Source: Parcubacteria group bacterium
GTDB taxonomy: Bacteria; Patescibacteriota; Minisyncoccia; Moranbacterales; JAKLHP01
Assembly (NCBI GenBank): GCA_041657845.1
Contig: JBBABD010000015.1
Coordinates: 1 to 15,525 of the forward strand
DNA length: 15,525 nucleotides
Direction of reading: 5' to 3'
Shown here: one piece after another, positions 7,664 to 13,351 of the stretch
How the letters are laid out: each line of letters starts with the position of its first letter
Position numbering within the stretch: position 1 is the first letter of the stretch
Translations under genes and position numbers: made by a program
Notes under the pieces: model-generated
The model's input: only the letters and a program-made list of their open reading frames with translations
Database searches by the model: none
What the model was told of the DNA's origin: nothing

Positions 7664-9346
7664 ATGTTTTCTTTTCCTAATCCCAAAACTGAAATTCCGA
7701 GTGAGCACAGGATTCAAAGAATGCTAGAAGTTATCCCGGGAACTTTAACCTGGCTGACGCTTATCGGAATCTTTGCCCTATCATATTTGCTTCCCATCTG
7801 GATGGCTGTTTTTATTATTGCATTCGACATTTATTGGATTCACCGGACGATTTTCATTTCCTTCTATTCAATTCTGGCTTACAGAAAACTTAGGGAAGGA
7901 AAGAAAATAAATTGGTGGGACAGGTGCCAAAATATCGCCAATCCTGAAAAATATTCTATTGAGATAAAAGATAGAATTAAATTAATGAAAAAAGTCTTGA
8001 AAAACGGAATGAATTATGCTGAAAAAAGAAAACTAAAAAAAGAGATAAAAAGGCTAAAAAAATATTATTTTGAAGTTGTAAAGCTCGGAAAAATGAAAAA
8101 TCAGATCTGGGATTGGAGAAAAATTGTCCATGTGGTTCTTCTCCCGACGGCTAATGAATCGTCAGAAATTATTGAGCCGGCCATTCAGGCGATTTTAGAC
8201 AGTAATTTTCCCAAATCCCAAATTATTATTCTTCTGGCCGCAGAAGAGAGAGAACCGGAAAAGCAAAGAATGGAAAAAGTGAATTATCTTAAAAACAAAT
8301 TTGAGGGGAAATTTAGGGACTTTTTAGTGACAACTCATATTGTTAAGGATGATGAAATGAAATGCAAAGCTTCCAATGCGACTTTTTCCGCCAAATACTT
8401 AATGAAATACCTTGATGAAAAAAATATTGATTATGAAAAAGTAATTTTCTCAAATTTTGATTGTGATAGCGTTTGCCATCCTGAATATTTTGCAGCGCTG
8501 ACATACGCATACATAACCGATCCCAAAAGGCTTCAGCAGTCGTATCAGCCGCTTCCGATGTATCACAACAATCTTTGGGATACCAACGCTTTTGTGCGAG
8601 TTATTGTTACCAGTTCCTCTTTTTGGCATATGTTTCAAAGTACAAGAAGGGAAATGGTTACTTTTTCGTCTCATAGCGAGCCTTTTGCCACCCTAGTCAG
8701 AGTAAATTTCTGGCCGATTAATATGATCAGTGAGGACTCGATAATTTATTGGAAGTGTTTTTCTTATTTTCATGGCGATTATAAAGTGAAACCGATTTAT
8801 CTTCCAATATCCCTGGATGCAGTTTTAGCCGATACATATTGGAAGACGATAAAAAATCAATATAAGCAGAAAAGACGCTGGGCTTATGGAATAGAAAATT
8901 TTCCTGTAATTATGAGAGCCATTGCGCCTGATAAAAAAATAAGTTTTTTCAAAAAGTTCAGGACTGCATTTGAAATACTTGAGGGCCATCATTCTTGGGC
9001 AACCTCTGCTTTTATTCTGGCGTTTCTTGGATGGTTGCCGCTTTTCTTTGGAGGATCTCAGTTCAATGAAAGCGTTCTCGCCCACAATTTGCCCTTCGTG
9101 ACAAGATATTTAATGATTATTGCGATGAGCGGGCTTATTTCATCAATGTTTTTGAGTTTTTTGCTTCTTCCTCCCCGTCCGGAGAAATATTCCAAAAAAA
9201 GATATGCTTATATGTTTTTTCAATGGTTTTTGACTCCTATTATTGCGCCGACGCTCGGGTCTATTCCGGCTATTGAATCCCAAACCAGAATTTTAATTAA
9301 GAAGTATTTTGGAGAATTTTGGGTAACCGAAAAGATAAAAAAATGA
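7664..9346 (+). CDS. GT2 family glycosyltransferase, processive type, membrane-bound
   Basis: The 560-residue protein has two N-terminal membrane helices (about 30-70), a GT-A catalytic domain and about three C-terminal helices (roughly 445-545). The nucleotide-sugar fold starts at HVVLLPTANES. Key residues are D266 and D268 in NFDCDS (the metal-binding DxD), E357-D358 in ISEDS (catalytic-base region) and QKRRW at 402-406. QxxRW is typical of cellulose- and hyaluronan-synthase-like enzymes that build and export a polymer. A basic 60-residue segment lies between the N-terminal helices and the domain. The start is ATG 7664. It stands two genes downstream of rmuC and directly upstream of a polyprenyl-phosphate sugar transferase gene, supporting a role in surface glycan assembly. 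The sugar used cannot be read from the sequence, and single-sugar transfer is possible. Confidence 0.88.
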   Translation: MFSFPNPKTEIPSEHRIQRMLEVIPGTLTWLTLIGIFALSYLLPIWMAVFIIAFDIYWIHRTIFISFYSILAYRKLREGKKINWWDRCQNIANPEKYSIEIKDRIKLMKKVLKNGMNYAEKRKLKKEIKRLKKYYFEVVKLGKMKNQIWDWRKIVHVVLLPTANESSEIIEPAIQAILDSNFPKSQIIILLAAEEREPEKQRMEKVNYLKNKFEGKFRDFLVTTHIVKDDEMKCKASNATFSAKYLMKYLDEKNIDYEKVIFSNFDCDSVCHPEYFAALTYAYITDPKRLQQSYQPLPMYHNNLWDTNAFVRVIVTSSSFWHMFQSTRREMVTFSSHSEPFATLVRVNFWPINMISEDSIIYWKCFSYFHGDYKVKPIYLPISLDAVLADTYWKTIKNQYKQKRRWAYGIENFPVIMRAIAPDKKISFFKKFRTAFEILEGHHSWATSAFILAFLGWLPLFFGGSQFNESVLAHNLPFVTRYLMIIAMSGLISSMFLSFLLLPPRPEKYSKKRYAYMFFQWFLTPIIAPTLGSIPAIESQTRILIKKYFGEFWVTEKIKK

Positions 9347-9430
9347 ATCATGAATTACGAATAATAAATTATGCAAATTTATTTTCGTAAGTTTAATGTT
9401 CATGATTCATAATTCTTTATTCATAATTAA
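9347..9430. repeat. Intergenic imperfect palindrome, ATGAATCATGAATTA family
   Basis: ATCATGAATTACGAATAATAAA near 9348 is mirrored by GTTCATGATTCATAATTC and TTATTCATAATTA near 9399-9430. It lies between the GT2 and GT4-type genes. The same words (AATTATGAATTAAGAATTATG) appear inside prmC at 13069-13100. Confidence 0.75.
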
Positions 9431-9436
9431 ATTTCA

Positions 9437-10462
9437 ATGTCTCTTTATCTTCTTCCATTCCTATATTCTTTTCTCATCACAACCAGTATTATTTGCCTGA
9501 CTTTGTTTTTATGTTCGAAATTTAAATTTTTAAAAAGCGCAAAGAAAATAGGCAAAACAAATGCGAAAAAAATGGTTTGCAGGATAGGAGGGGTAGCAGT
9601 AATACTGGGGTTTCTAGCAACTTTATTTTTAGATGGCAACCTGGCAATCTCTCAAAAACTTTGGGGAATAATAGTTGCTTCATTATTTATTCTTATCTTC
9701 GGACTTTTTGATGATTTTATGGAGCTTGATTGGAAAACGCAACTCCTATTCCAAGTATCCGTAGCGATTATAATTTTTATTTTCGGAATCAGAGTCGAAT
9801 ACATTACCAATCCAGCAGGGGGGTTGATATTTTTAAATATGGGAGAGTATATTCTTCCGAGTTTTATTTTTGTCACGATATGGATCGTATTAATGATAAA
9901 TTCAATGAATTGGGTGGATGGCGTTGATGGCTTGAGCGGAGGAGTGTCTTTAGCAGGAACAGCAACTGTCTTCTTTCTATCGCTTAAGCCGGAAGTTAAC
10001 CAGCCTCCGGTGGGAATAATCGCTGCGGCTCTCTTTGGAGCGCTTCTGGGATTTCTAATTTTTAATTTCTATCCGTCTAGGATTTTGGCAGGAACTTCCG
10101 GGTCTATGTTTATGGGATTTATTTTGGCGACTTTAGCAATTTTTGCCGGAACTAAAATTGCGACTGCTCTTTTGGTTATGGCAGTTCCGATAATTGATTT
10201 GATTTGGGTAATAGGAGAAAGAATAAAAGCGGGAAGCTCTATTTTTAAATCGGATAATCGCCATCTTCATTACAAGCTCCTTGAAATCGGCTGGTCGCAG
10301 AAGAAAGTGGCTTTATTTTTCTACATTATTACCATTTTTATCGCAGTTGTGGCAATCAATACCAGAGCTATCGGGAAAATAGTAACTTTTATTTTGGCAG
10401 CGATTATAATAATCCTGACTATTATTTATGCGAACAGAAAGCTGAATTCGAACCGCATCTGA
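9437..10462 (+). CDS. MraY/WecA-type polyprenyl-phosphate sugar-1-phosphate transferase
   Basis: This 341-residue protein has about ten hydrophobic helices and the motifs of the family that joins a sugar-1-phosphate from a UDP-sugar to undecaprenyl phosphate. FGLFDDFMELDWK carries the D92-D93 pair, NSMNWVDGVDGLSGG carries D161 and D164, and DNRHLHYKLLEIGWS carries H276 and H278. The HLHY...G(W/L)S form fits WecA/TagO-like enzymes better than MraY. Length is typical. It starts at ATG 9437 just after a palindromic repeat. The product would be a membrane lipid carrier for a surface glycan, which the GT2 upstream could extend. DUF192 follows 18 nt later, probably on the same transcript. The specific sugar (GlcNAc is usual for WecA/TagO) is inferred, so no gene symbol is given. 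Confidence 0.9.
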   Translation: MSLYLLPFLYSFLITTSIICLTLFLCSKFKFLKSAKKIGKTNAKKMVCRIGGVAVILGFLATLFLDGNLAISQKLWGIIVASLFILIFGLFDDFMELDWKTQLLFQVSVAIIIFIFGIRVEYITNPAGGLIFLNMGEYILPSFIFVTIWIVLMINSMNWVDGVDGLSGGVSLAGTATVFFLSLKPEVNQPPVGIIAAALFGALLGFLIFNFYPSRILAGTSGSMFMGFILATLAIFAGTKIATALLVMAVPIIDLIWVIGERIKAGSSIFKSDNRHLHYKLLEIGWSQKKVALFFYIITIFIAVVAINTRAIGKIVTFILAAIIIILTIIYANRKLNSNRI

Positions 10463-10480
10463 TTCAATTTTATATAAAAA

Positions 10481-10909
10481 ATGGCTATAAAAAATAAAAT
10501 AATCATATCATTTTTTATTCTTGCCATAGTCGCTTTACTGGCTTTGGTTTTTTTAAGAGTAAAAAAACAGGAAGTTTGGATAAAAAACCAAAAATTTACA
10601 GTAGAAATAGCAGATACCGACATTGAGATGCAAGCGGGTCTTTCAGGGAGGGAAAAATTGTGTGAAAAATGCGGAATGCTGTTTGTTTTTTCCAGAAAAG
10701 GCAGGTATGGTTTTTGGATGAAAGGGATGAGGTTTAATCTCGATATGATTTGGATAGATGGAAATAGCATAGCTTATATTGCCAAAGATGTTCCTTATGA
10801 TTCCAAGGAAACAATAAGTCCTGAAACTATGGCAGATAAAGTTTTAGAGCTGGATGCCGGGATGGCAGACGAATTGAATATTGAAATTGGGGATGAAATT
10901 AATTTTTGA
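10481..10909 (+). CDS. DUF192 family protein, membrane-anchored
   Basis: The 142-residue protein has an N-terminal hydrophobic helix (about residues 5-26), acting as anchor or signal, and then a complete DUF192 domain. Family blocks are all present: AGLSGREKL, CGMLFVF, GFWMKGMRFNLDMIWID and VLELDAGMADELNIEIGDEI. Two cysteines (CEKC) sit just before GMLFVF. The family is widespread, usually exported or lipoprotein-like, and has no settled biochemical role. It starts at ATG 10481, 18 nt after the GT4-type gene, and is the last gene before a strong terminator. Assignment to the family is firm; function is unknown. Confidence 0.9.
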   Translation: MAIKNKIIISFFILAIVALLALVFLRVKKQEVWIKNQKFTVEIADTDIEMQAGLSGREKLCEKCGMLFVFSRKGRYGFWMKGMRFNLDMIWIDGNSIAYIAKDVPYDSKETISPETMADKVLELDAGMADELNIEIGDEINF

Positions 10910-10923
10910 ATGGTTCCCCAACT

Positions 10924-10950
10924 AAAAACCCCGATGTTATCGGGGTTTTT
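10924..10950. terminator. Bidirectional rho-independent terminator
   Basis: A perfect 12-bp stem (AAAAACCCCGAT at 10924-10935, ATCGGGGTTTTT at 10939-10950) with a GTT loop lies between two converging genes. The flanking A and T runs let it work in both directions, ending the + strand block after DUF192 and the minus-strand gene at 11032-11658. Confidence 0.93.
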
Positions 10951-11031
10951 GCAATATCGAAAGGATTTTTAATTTCCTTGAAAGAACAAACAACTTTTTG
11001 TTTATGGATTATCTGTTTTTCTTTTGAAGAA

Positions 11032-11658
11032 TCATGATAATGAAGGCACTCTAACGGCATACTTGTGAAGATTTTGCAGCTGTTTGTTGTCTAGAGTCTT
11101 GGAGCTTTCAATTGCTTTAGTGACAAGATCCTTGGAAAATTCCATCGAAGTTCCAATGTATACTCCCCCCTTGAATCCGGAATTTTTTCTAAGATAATCT
11201 TCAATATATATCTTATGCTCTGCGGTAAGTCCGGAGTCAGGATTTTTTTCGAGATAGTTCGCTAACGCTCTGCGAGCTAGCCGTGTTTGGCTGTCTCCTC
11301 TTCCAGCTGTTTCGATAAACGATTCTTCAGTTTCTTGGCTTGTCGCAGTTGAAGCTACTGTCTCGTTTTTAGAGGCCGGTTTTTGCTGTTCCTTTGTTTG
11401 AACAGAAGTTGCGTCCTCTGATCCTTCATTGATCTCAACCTTTTCTTGATCATTTGCAGATTGCTCGCTGGTAGCTATTCTGTCGCTGTTTTCATCAGGA
11501 GTTTGATTTCGCTTGGAATAAGAATAAACTCCTCCGGCGATAGCAACTACTATTATTATGCTAATGATAATTCTAAGGTTGTCTCTTAACCAGCTTCCGG
11601 CGCCTTCTAACTCATTATCTTCCTCGTTTTTTTCTTCATCTTTTTCTTCGTTCTCCAT
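11032..11658 (-). CDS. Membrane-anchored hypothetical protein with acidic N-terminus
   Basis: The 208-residue protein has a strongly acidic N-terminus (EEKDEEKNEEDNE), one membrane helix (about 28-46, LRIIISIIIVVAIAGGVYSY), a low-complexity Ser/Thr/Glu/Gln linker (about 50-112) and a compact C-terminal domain (about 113-208). That domain contains ETAGRGDSQTRLARRALANYL, TAEHKIYIEDYLRKN and NLHKYAVRVPSLS. By charge the C-terminal domain should lie outside the membrane. I recognise similar domains only as hypothetical Patescibacteria proteins. The start ATG 11658 has AAGGATGGTG upstream, an acceptable ribosome binding site, and a good promoter about 70 nt upstream. It appears to be a single-gene unit ending at the bidirectional terminator. 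No catalytic motif is visible. Confidence 0.8.
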   Translation of the reverse strand: MENEEKDEEKNEEDNELEGAGSWLRDNLRIIISIIIVVAIAGGVYSYSKRNQTPDENSDRIATSEQSANDQEKVEINEGSEDATSVQTKEQQKPASKNETVASTATSQETEESFIETAGRGDSQTRLARRALANYLEKNPDSGLTAEHKIYIEDYLRKNSGFKGGVYIGTSMEFSKDLVTKAIESSKTLDNKQLQNLHKYAVRVPSLS

Positions 11659-11729
11659 TAATATTCACCATCCTTTCTAGATTATTTAATTATCAATGTA
11701 CAGCTTGCGTTGAAACCGTTCGTCTTTTA

Positions 11730-11758
11730 ATTTTAACAAGGCCATTTTTTGTCGTCAA
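11730..11758 (-). promoter_or_regulatory. Promoter of the membrane-anchored hypothetical gene
   Basis: On the minus strand TTGACG (11753-11758) and TAAAAT (11730-11735) are separated by exactly 17 bp, each five of six to consensus. Transcription would start near 11723, about 65 nt upstream of ATG 11658. Confidence 0.6.
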
Positions 11759-11799
11759 CTAGACAAAAGAAGGCATTCGGGTTGTAATTTTAAATGCAA

Positions 11800-11829
11800 G
11801 AAACTAAAACCGCCCTATGTTAAGGGCGG
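11800..11829 (-). terminator. Rho-independent terminator of the lysine-rich peptide gene
   Basis: Read on the minus strand, CCGCCCT (11829-11823) and AGGGCGG (11816-11810) form a 7-bp GC-rich stem with a 6-base loop. It is followed by TTTTAGTTTC. It lies 65 nt past the stop of the lysine-rich peptide gene. Confidence 0.75.
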
Positions 11830-11844
11830 ATCCAGTTTATATAT

Positions 11845-11870
11845 TCGATTTTGAACAAACTCAAAATCGA
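11845..11870 (-). other. Stem-loop in the 3' untranslated region of the lysine-rich peptide gene
   Basis: TCGATTTTGA (11845-11854) and TCAAAATCGA (11861-11870) make a perfect 10-bp stem with an ACAAAC loop on the + strand. It lies between the stop codon at 11894 and the terminator. There is no proper T-run after it on the minus strand, so it may be an RNA-stability element rather than a terminator. Confidence 0.6.
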
Positions 11871-11893
11871 TTAAAAGAAAACTTAGTTACAAA

Positions 11894-11962
11894 CTATTTT
11901 CTCTTTTTGGTTTTTTTAGCTTTCTTTGCTACTTTTTTCTTTGCTGCTTTTTTCTTTGCCAT
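11894..11962 (-). CDS. 22-residue lysine/alanine-rich basic peptide
   Basis: This short frame runs from ATG (11962) to TAG (11896-11894). Of 22 residues 13 are lysine, one arginine and five alanine, beginning MAKKKAAKKKVAKKAKK. It resembles the tails of histone H1-like bacterial proteins, but has no folded part. Reality is supported by expression signals rather than length: AAGGAGGTG lies seven bases before the ATG, the best ribosome binding site in the window; a good promoter lies further upstream; and a hairpin and terminator follow. The opposite strand has an open frame of phenylalanine and leucine codons, a by-product of AAA/AAG here. A nucleic-acid-binding role (nucleoid or ribosome) is inferred from charge only. 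Confidence 0.75.
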   Translation of the reverse strand: MAKKKAAKKKVAKKAKKTKKRK

Positions 11963-11969
11963 TTTGTTT

Positions 11970-11978
11970 CACCTCCTT
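11970..11978 (-). promoter_or_regulatory. Full-length Shine-Dalgarno site of the lysine-rich peptide gene
   Basis: The minus strand reads AAGGAGGTG, a nine-base match to the usual 16S rRNA tail complement, seven bases before the ATG at 11962. Most other genes here have weak sites or none, so this one stands out and decides the start of the tiny gene. Confidence 0.85.
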
Positions 11979-12153
11979 CTAACAAAATTTGTTTTTGAAT
12001 CTTTTTAAGATCATTACAAACTTTTTATTTTTTTTATATGTTTCGACGCTTATGTTTATTTTCGCGACTGAAATATTTTCATTGTGATAATATTTTATCA
12101 CGCTATAATATTTTCTACAATAGAAAAAATATTTTATTTCAATCGATAACTTA

Positions 12154-12181
12154 ATTATAAAGTATATTTTTTAAAATGCAA
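12154..12181 (-). promoter_or_regulatory. Presumed promoter of the lysine-rich peptide gene
   Basis: On the minus strand TTGCAT (12176-12181) and a perfect TATAAT (12154-12159) are 16 bp apart. Transcription would begin near 12147 and run leftward through the palindromes to the peptide gene. Confidence 0.55.
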
Positions 12182-12191
12182 TAGCAAAAAG

Positions 12192-12200
12192 TTATCCACA
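12192..12200 (+). promoter_or_regulatory. Single DnaA-box-like 9-mer
   Basis: TTATCCACA is an exact match to the classical DnaA box and sits beside a very AT-rich stretch, just upstream of the -35 of the lysine-rich peptide gene. I see no cluster of boxes and neither dnaA nor dnaN nearby. It may be chance or a DnaA-responsive promoter element rather than an origin. Confidence 0.3.
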
Positions 12201-12205
12201 GGTGG

Positions 12206-12326
12206 AAATTTTCAATTTTCAATTTACAATTTTCAATCAATGTCTCAATTCTCAATTATAAAAAAATTTTAAAATTAAATAATTGTAAATTCATTGTAAA
12301 TTGATCATTGATAATTGAAAATTTCC
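12206..12326. repeat. Imperfect palindrome, TTTTCAATT family, copy 3 (overlaps the prmC end)
   Basis: The left half is TTTTCAATTTTCAATTTACA and similar words; the right arm (12288-12324) is the same CATTGTAAATTGATCATTG plus ATAATTGAAAATT as copy 4. The right end supplies the last codons and the TGA stop of prmC (residues IFNYQ). Confidence 0.85.
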
Positions 12327-13231
12327 AATTCGCATATTCTCCATCTTCCGGACAAGTCTTTATGAAAGATAATTTTTGTCCGCCAGCTGGTGGATGGAAA
12401 ATATTTTTTGATGAGCTTGGTTATTTTTAATTTCTGTTCCGGACTAATTTCCATGAAACATGAAGCATGAAACATAGAACAATTTTGCTTCAAAACCAAT
12501 ATTTGTTTAAGTAGCTCATTGTAATGATCCAAGCCTTCTTTCTGGCTGATTAAAGCGGATTTAGGCTCATATTTCTTGATATCTTTTGAGCAGGATTTAT
12601 AAATTTCCGGGGAAAGATAGGGGAGATTGGCTGTGATTATCATCACGGAATTTTGTCCGCCAGCTGGCGGATTGAATTTTGAATTTTGAACGATCGGATT
12701 TAATAAATTGCCGTGAAGGAATTTTATTTTTTTATCAATTTTATGATATTTCGCATTTTGTTCGGAAACTTTTAAGGCTTTTTTATTATTATCTATCCCA
12801 AATAATTCGAAATTCGAAATTCGAAATTCGAAATTCTGCAACTGCTTTGCAGTTGCAATTATTATATTGCCGCTTCCTGTTCCAATGTCGATTAAGTTTA
12901 TAGCCTTTAGTTTATAGTTTTTAGAAATTTCTTGAATAGCCAAATCAACCATCATTTCTGTTTCAGGGCGGGGGATAAGAGTATTTTTGTTCACTTTAAA
13001 TTTCAATCCGTAAAATTCTTTTTCTCCCAAAATATATGCCAGCGGTTCGCATTTCATCCGCCGGTTTGCATAATCCATAATTCTTAATTCATAATTCTTT
13101 GCGATAGCGAATTCCGGATGCGTCAAAATAAATTCTCGGTTTTTTCCGAGAACGTGAGCGATAATAAGCTCTAAATCAAGTCGGTCGAGTTTTTTGGAAT
13201 ATTTATTAAGAATGTCTTGAATAACAATCAC
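12305..13231 (-). CDS. prmC: Release factor glutamine methyltransferase PrmC, with repeat-derived insertions
   Basis: PrmC (HemK) methylates the glutamine of the GGQ motif in class 1 release factors, using S-adenosylmethionine. The 308-residue protein has the helical N-terminal domain, then PLAYILGEKEFYGL, LIPRPETE, the cofactor loop DIGTGSG (115-121), FGIDNNKKAL and ANLPYLSPE. NLPY (about 202-205) replaces the usual NPPY. The prfA gene is just upstream, as in many bacteria. It is longer than E. coli PrmC (277), and the extra residues coincide with repeats also found between genes: KNYELRIMDYA, NFEFRISNFE, KFNPPAGGQNS, SMFHASCFM and PSTSWRTK. The frame stays open throughout. The last residues and stop come from the downstream palindrome. 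No ATG is available near the start; GTG 13231 is chosen, with TTG 13237 possible. No clear ribosome binding site is seen. Confidence 0.9.
   Translation of the reverse strand: MIVIQDILNKYSKKLDRLDLELIIAHVLGKNREFILTHPEFAIAKNYELRIMDYANRRMKCEPLAYILGEKEFYGLKFKVNKNTLIPRPETEMMVDLAIQEISKNYKLKAINLIDIGTGSGNIIIATAKQLQNFEFRISNFELFGIDNNKKALKVSEQNAKYHKIDKKIKFLHGNLLNPIVQNSKFNPPAGGQNSVMIITANLPYLSPEIYKSCSKDIKKYEPKSALISQKEGLDHYNELLKQILVLKQNCSMFHASCFMEISPEQKLKITKLIKKYFPSTSWRTKIIFHKDLSGRWRICELEIFNYQ
12379..12394. repeat. CAGCTG palindrome copy A, inside prmC
   Basis: TCCGCCAGCTGGTGGA differs by one base from the perfect 16-bp palindrome at 12656 and 13282. It is preceded by the same AATTTTTG-like flank. In prmC it codes for PSTSWRT just before the C-terminal FHKDLSGRWR block. 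Confidence 0.85.
12453..12480. repeat. ATGAAACATGAAGC repeat inside prmC
   Basis: Short tandem words ATGAAACATGAAGCATGAAA followed by CATAGAAC. In prmC they encode the odd segment CSMFHASCFM just before EISPEQ, which elsewhere in the family is close to the preceding strand. It looks like another intergenic-type repeat taken into the gene. Confidence 0.65.
12656..12671. repeat. CAGCTG palindrome copy B, inside prmC
   Basis: TCCGCCAGCTGGCGGA is a perfect 16-bp palindrome, flanked by AATTTTG on the left and TTGAATTTTGAA on the right. It encodes PPAGG within FNPPAGGQNS, a loop before the strand leading to the NLPY motif. Confidence 0.9.
12804..12831. repeat. Four tandem AATTCGA units inside prmC
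   Basis: Four exact 7-base units, then a partial AATTC. They encode most of NFEFRISNFE between the SAM-binding loop helix and the strand LFGID. The 7-base period shifts the reading phase at each unit, yet the frame as a whole is kept. Confidence 0.9.
12837..12857. repeat. Perfect inverted repeat inside prmC
   Basis: TGCAACTGC (12837-12845) and GCAGTTGCA (12849-12857) flank a TTT loop. It encodes ATAKQLQ after the cofactor loop and directly adjoins the AATTCGA units. Confidence 0.75.
13069..13100. repeat. ATAATTC/AATTATG repeat inside prmC
   Basis: The words CATAATCCATAATTC, TTAATTC and ATAATTCTTT match the family in the 9347-9430 gap. In prmC they encode KNYELRIMDYA between the N-terminal helices and the RRMKCEPLAYILG block. 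Confidence 0.65.
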
Positions 13232-13234
13232 CAG

Positions 13235-13351
13235 CAATTTACAATTTTCAATTTACAATTTTCAATCAATAGCCAATTTTCTCCGCCAGCTGGCGGATTG
13301 AAAATTAAATCATTGAAAATTCATTGTAAATTGATCATTGATAATTGAAAA
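13235..13351. repeat. Imperfect palindrome, TTTTCAATT family, copy 4, with nested CAGCTG palindrome (copy C)
   Basis: It fills the prfA-prmC gap. Left words are CAATTTACAATTTTCAA; the right arm (13315-13351) is almost the same as that of copy 3. The centre holds a perfect TCCGCCAGCTGGCGGA (13282-13297), so the CAGCTG unit occurs both alone within prmC and inside this larger repeat. It ends one base before the TAA stop of prfA on the minus strand. Confidence 0.88.

Larger units (their letters stand above)
12009..12205 (-). other. AT-rich non-coding leader and upstream region of the lysine-rich peptide gene
   Basis: I see no gene in this stretch. It contains the presumed promoter, a palindrome GTGATAA-TATT-TTATCAC (12084-12101) and another imperfect inverted repeat, AATATTTTCTA near 12108 against TAGAAAAAATATT near 12121. 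If transcription starts near 12147 the leader is about 185 nt, long for a 22-residue peptide, so it could hold an RNA element or a second downstream promoter. Confidence 0.5.

Noticed and set aside
11817..12008. A + strand open frame of 63 codons rich in phenylalanine and leucine.
   Set aside because: Its hydrophobic stretch is the complement of AAA and AAG codons in the lysine-rich peptide gene on the other strand, which has the ribosome binding site. The + frame has no ribosome binding site and runs through a terminator hairpin.
12009..12205. AT-rich stretch with a perfect DnaA box considered as a replication origin.
   Set aside because: Only one box is seen, with no cluster and no dnaA, dnaN or rpmH nearby. 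A promoter region explains the AT-rich sequence as well.
12804..12831. Tandem AATTCGA units considered as a CRISPR or iteron array.
   Set aside because: Units are 7 bases with no spacers and lie within an open coding frame. No cas or replication initiator gene is near.
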